Position numbers and translations under genes: made by a program. A DNA stretch of 6,959 nt from Pseudomonadota bacterium. Its GTDB lineage: Bacteria; Pseudomonadota; Gammaproteobacteria; Pseudomonadales; Azotimanducaceae. The notes beneath the pieces are model-generated. The model made no database searches. It was not told where the DNA came from and saw nothing but the letters and a program-made list of their open reading frames with translations. The stretch lies in assembly GCA_027622495.1 (NCBI GenBank), contig JAQBYL010000217.1, forward strand, positions 1 through 6,959, read 5' to 3'. Of the stretch, positions 6,880 to 6,959 are shown one piece after another. Numbering within the stretch: the first letter of the stretch is position 1; each line of letters opens with the position of its first letter.

Positions 6880-6959
6880 TACGATTTTTACCTGAATTTC
6901 TCGATTTTTCTGGTGATTTACGGAGATTCTGCTAGTAAGAAGGGAGACCCCCCGGCTCT
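6880..6959 (-). other. mutS upstream region
   Basis: Eighty bases, AT-rich next to the start codon and GC-rich at the window edge. I find no -35/-10 pair at acceptable spacing, no LexA box and no coding start. A mutS promoter probably lies here or just beyond the edge, but cannot be placed. Confidence 0.3.

Noticed and set aside
6880..6959. mutS promoter with TAAATC as -10.
   Set aside because: The sequence 16-17 bases upstream (CTTCTT/CCTTCT) does not resemble a -35 box.
1..6959. CRISPR arrays, tRNA/rRNA genes, insertion sequences, phage or defence genes.
   Set aside because: No spaced repeats, RNA-gene folds, transposase sequence or terminal inverted repeats are seen; the inserted-looking dehydrogenase has no flanking mobile-element signs.

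Overview
The window looks like chromosomal DNA of a moderately GC-rich gammaproteobacterium. The main reason is gene order. An nlpD-type lipoprotein gene on the + strand faces fdxA (7Fe ferredoxin) and mutS on the - strand, which is the neighbourhood known from Pseudomonas and relatives (surE-pcm-nlpD-rpoS facing fdxA-mutS, with cinA/recA beyond mutS). MutS and FdxA are also full-length and close to gammaproteobacterial sequences. I cannot name a genus from sequence reading alone.

Layout. 1-801 (+) is the 3' part of a DUF368/PopT-family membrane protein, cut by the window edge. 842-1603 (+) is a lipoprotein with a LysM domain and a degenerate LytM/M23 domain, i.e. NlpD. 1606-3826 (-) is a PQQ-dependent quinohemoprotein alcohol dehydrogenase with a lipoprotein signal and a C-terminal cytochrome c domain. 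Its reading frame is broken by one base near 2060, so the cytochrome c domain lies in another frame from the PQQ propeller. 3917-4240 (-) is fdxA, preceded by a good sigma70-like promoter. 4312-6879 (-) is a complete mutS with all key motifs. 6880-6959 is the mutS upstream region and holds nothing I can call.

How the genes fit together. The DUF368 protein (undecaprenyl-phosphate recycling) and NlpD (activation of cell-wall amidases) form a same-strand envelope pair. fdxA and mutS are the usual conserved neighbours on the other strand. The dehydrogenase is the odd member. It sits where rpoS would be expected, inverted relative to nlpD, with only 2 bases between its stop codon and that of nlpD, and no trace of rpoS is visible.

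I see no wholly new system. The points worth following up are the rpoS-slot replacement, the single-base frameshift, an AT-rich island inside nlpD, and 12-bp tandem repeats at both ends of the dehydrogenase gene.
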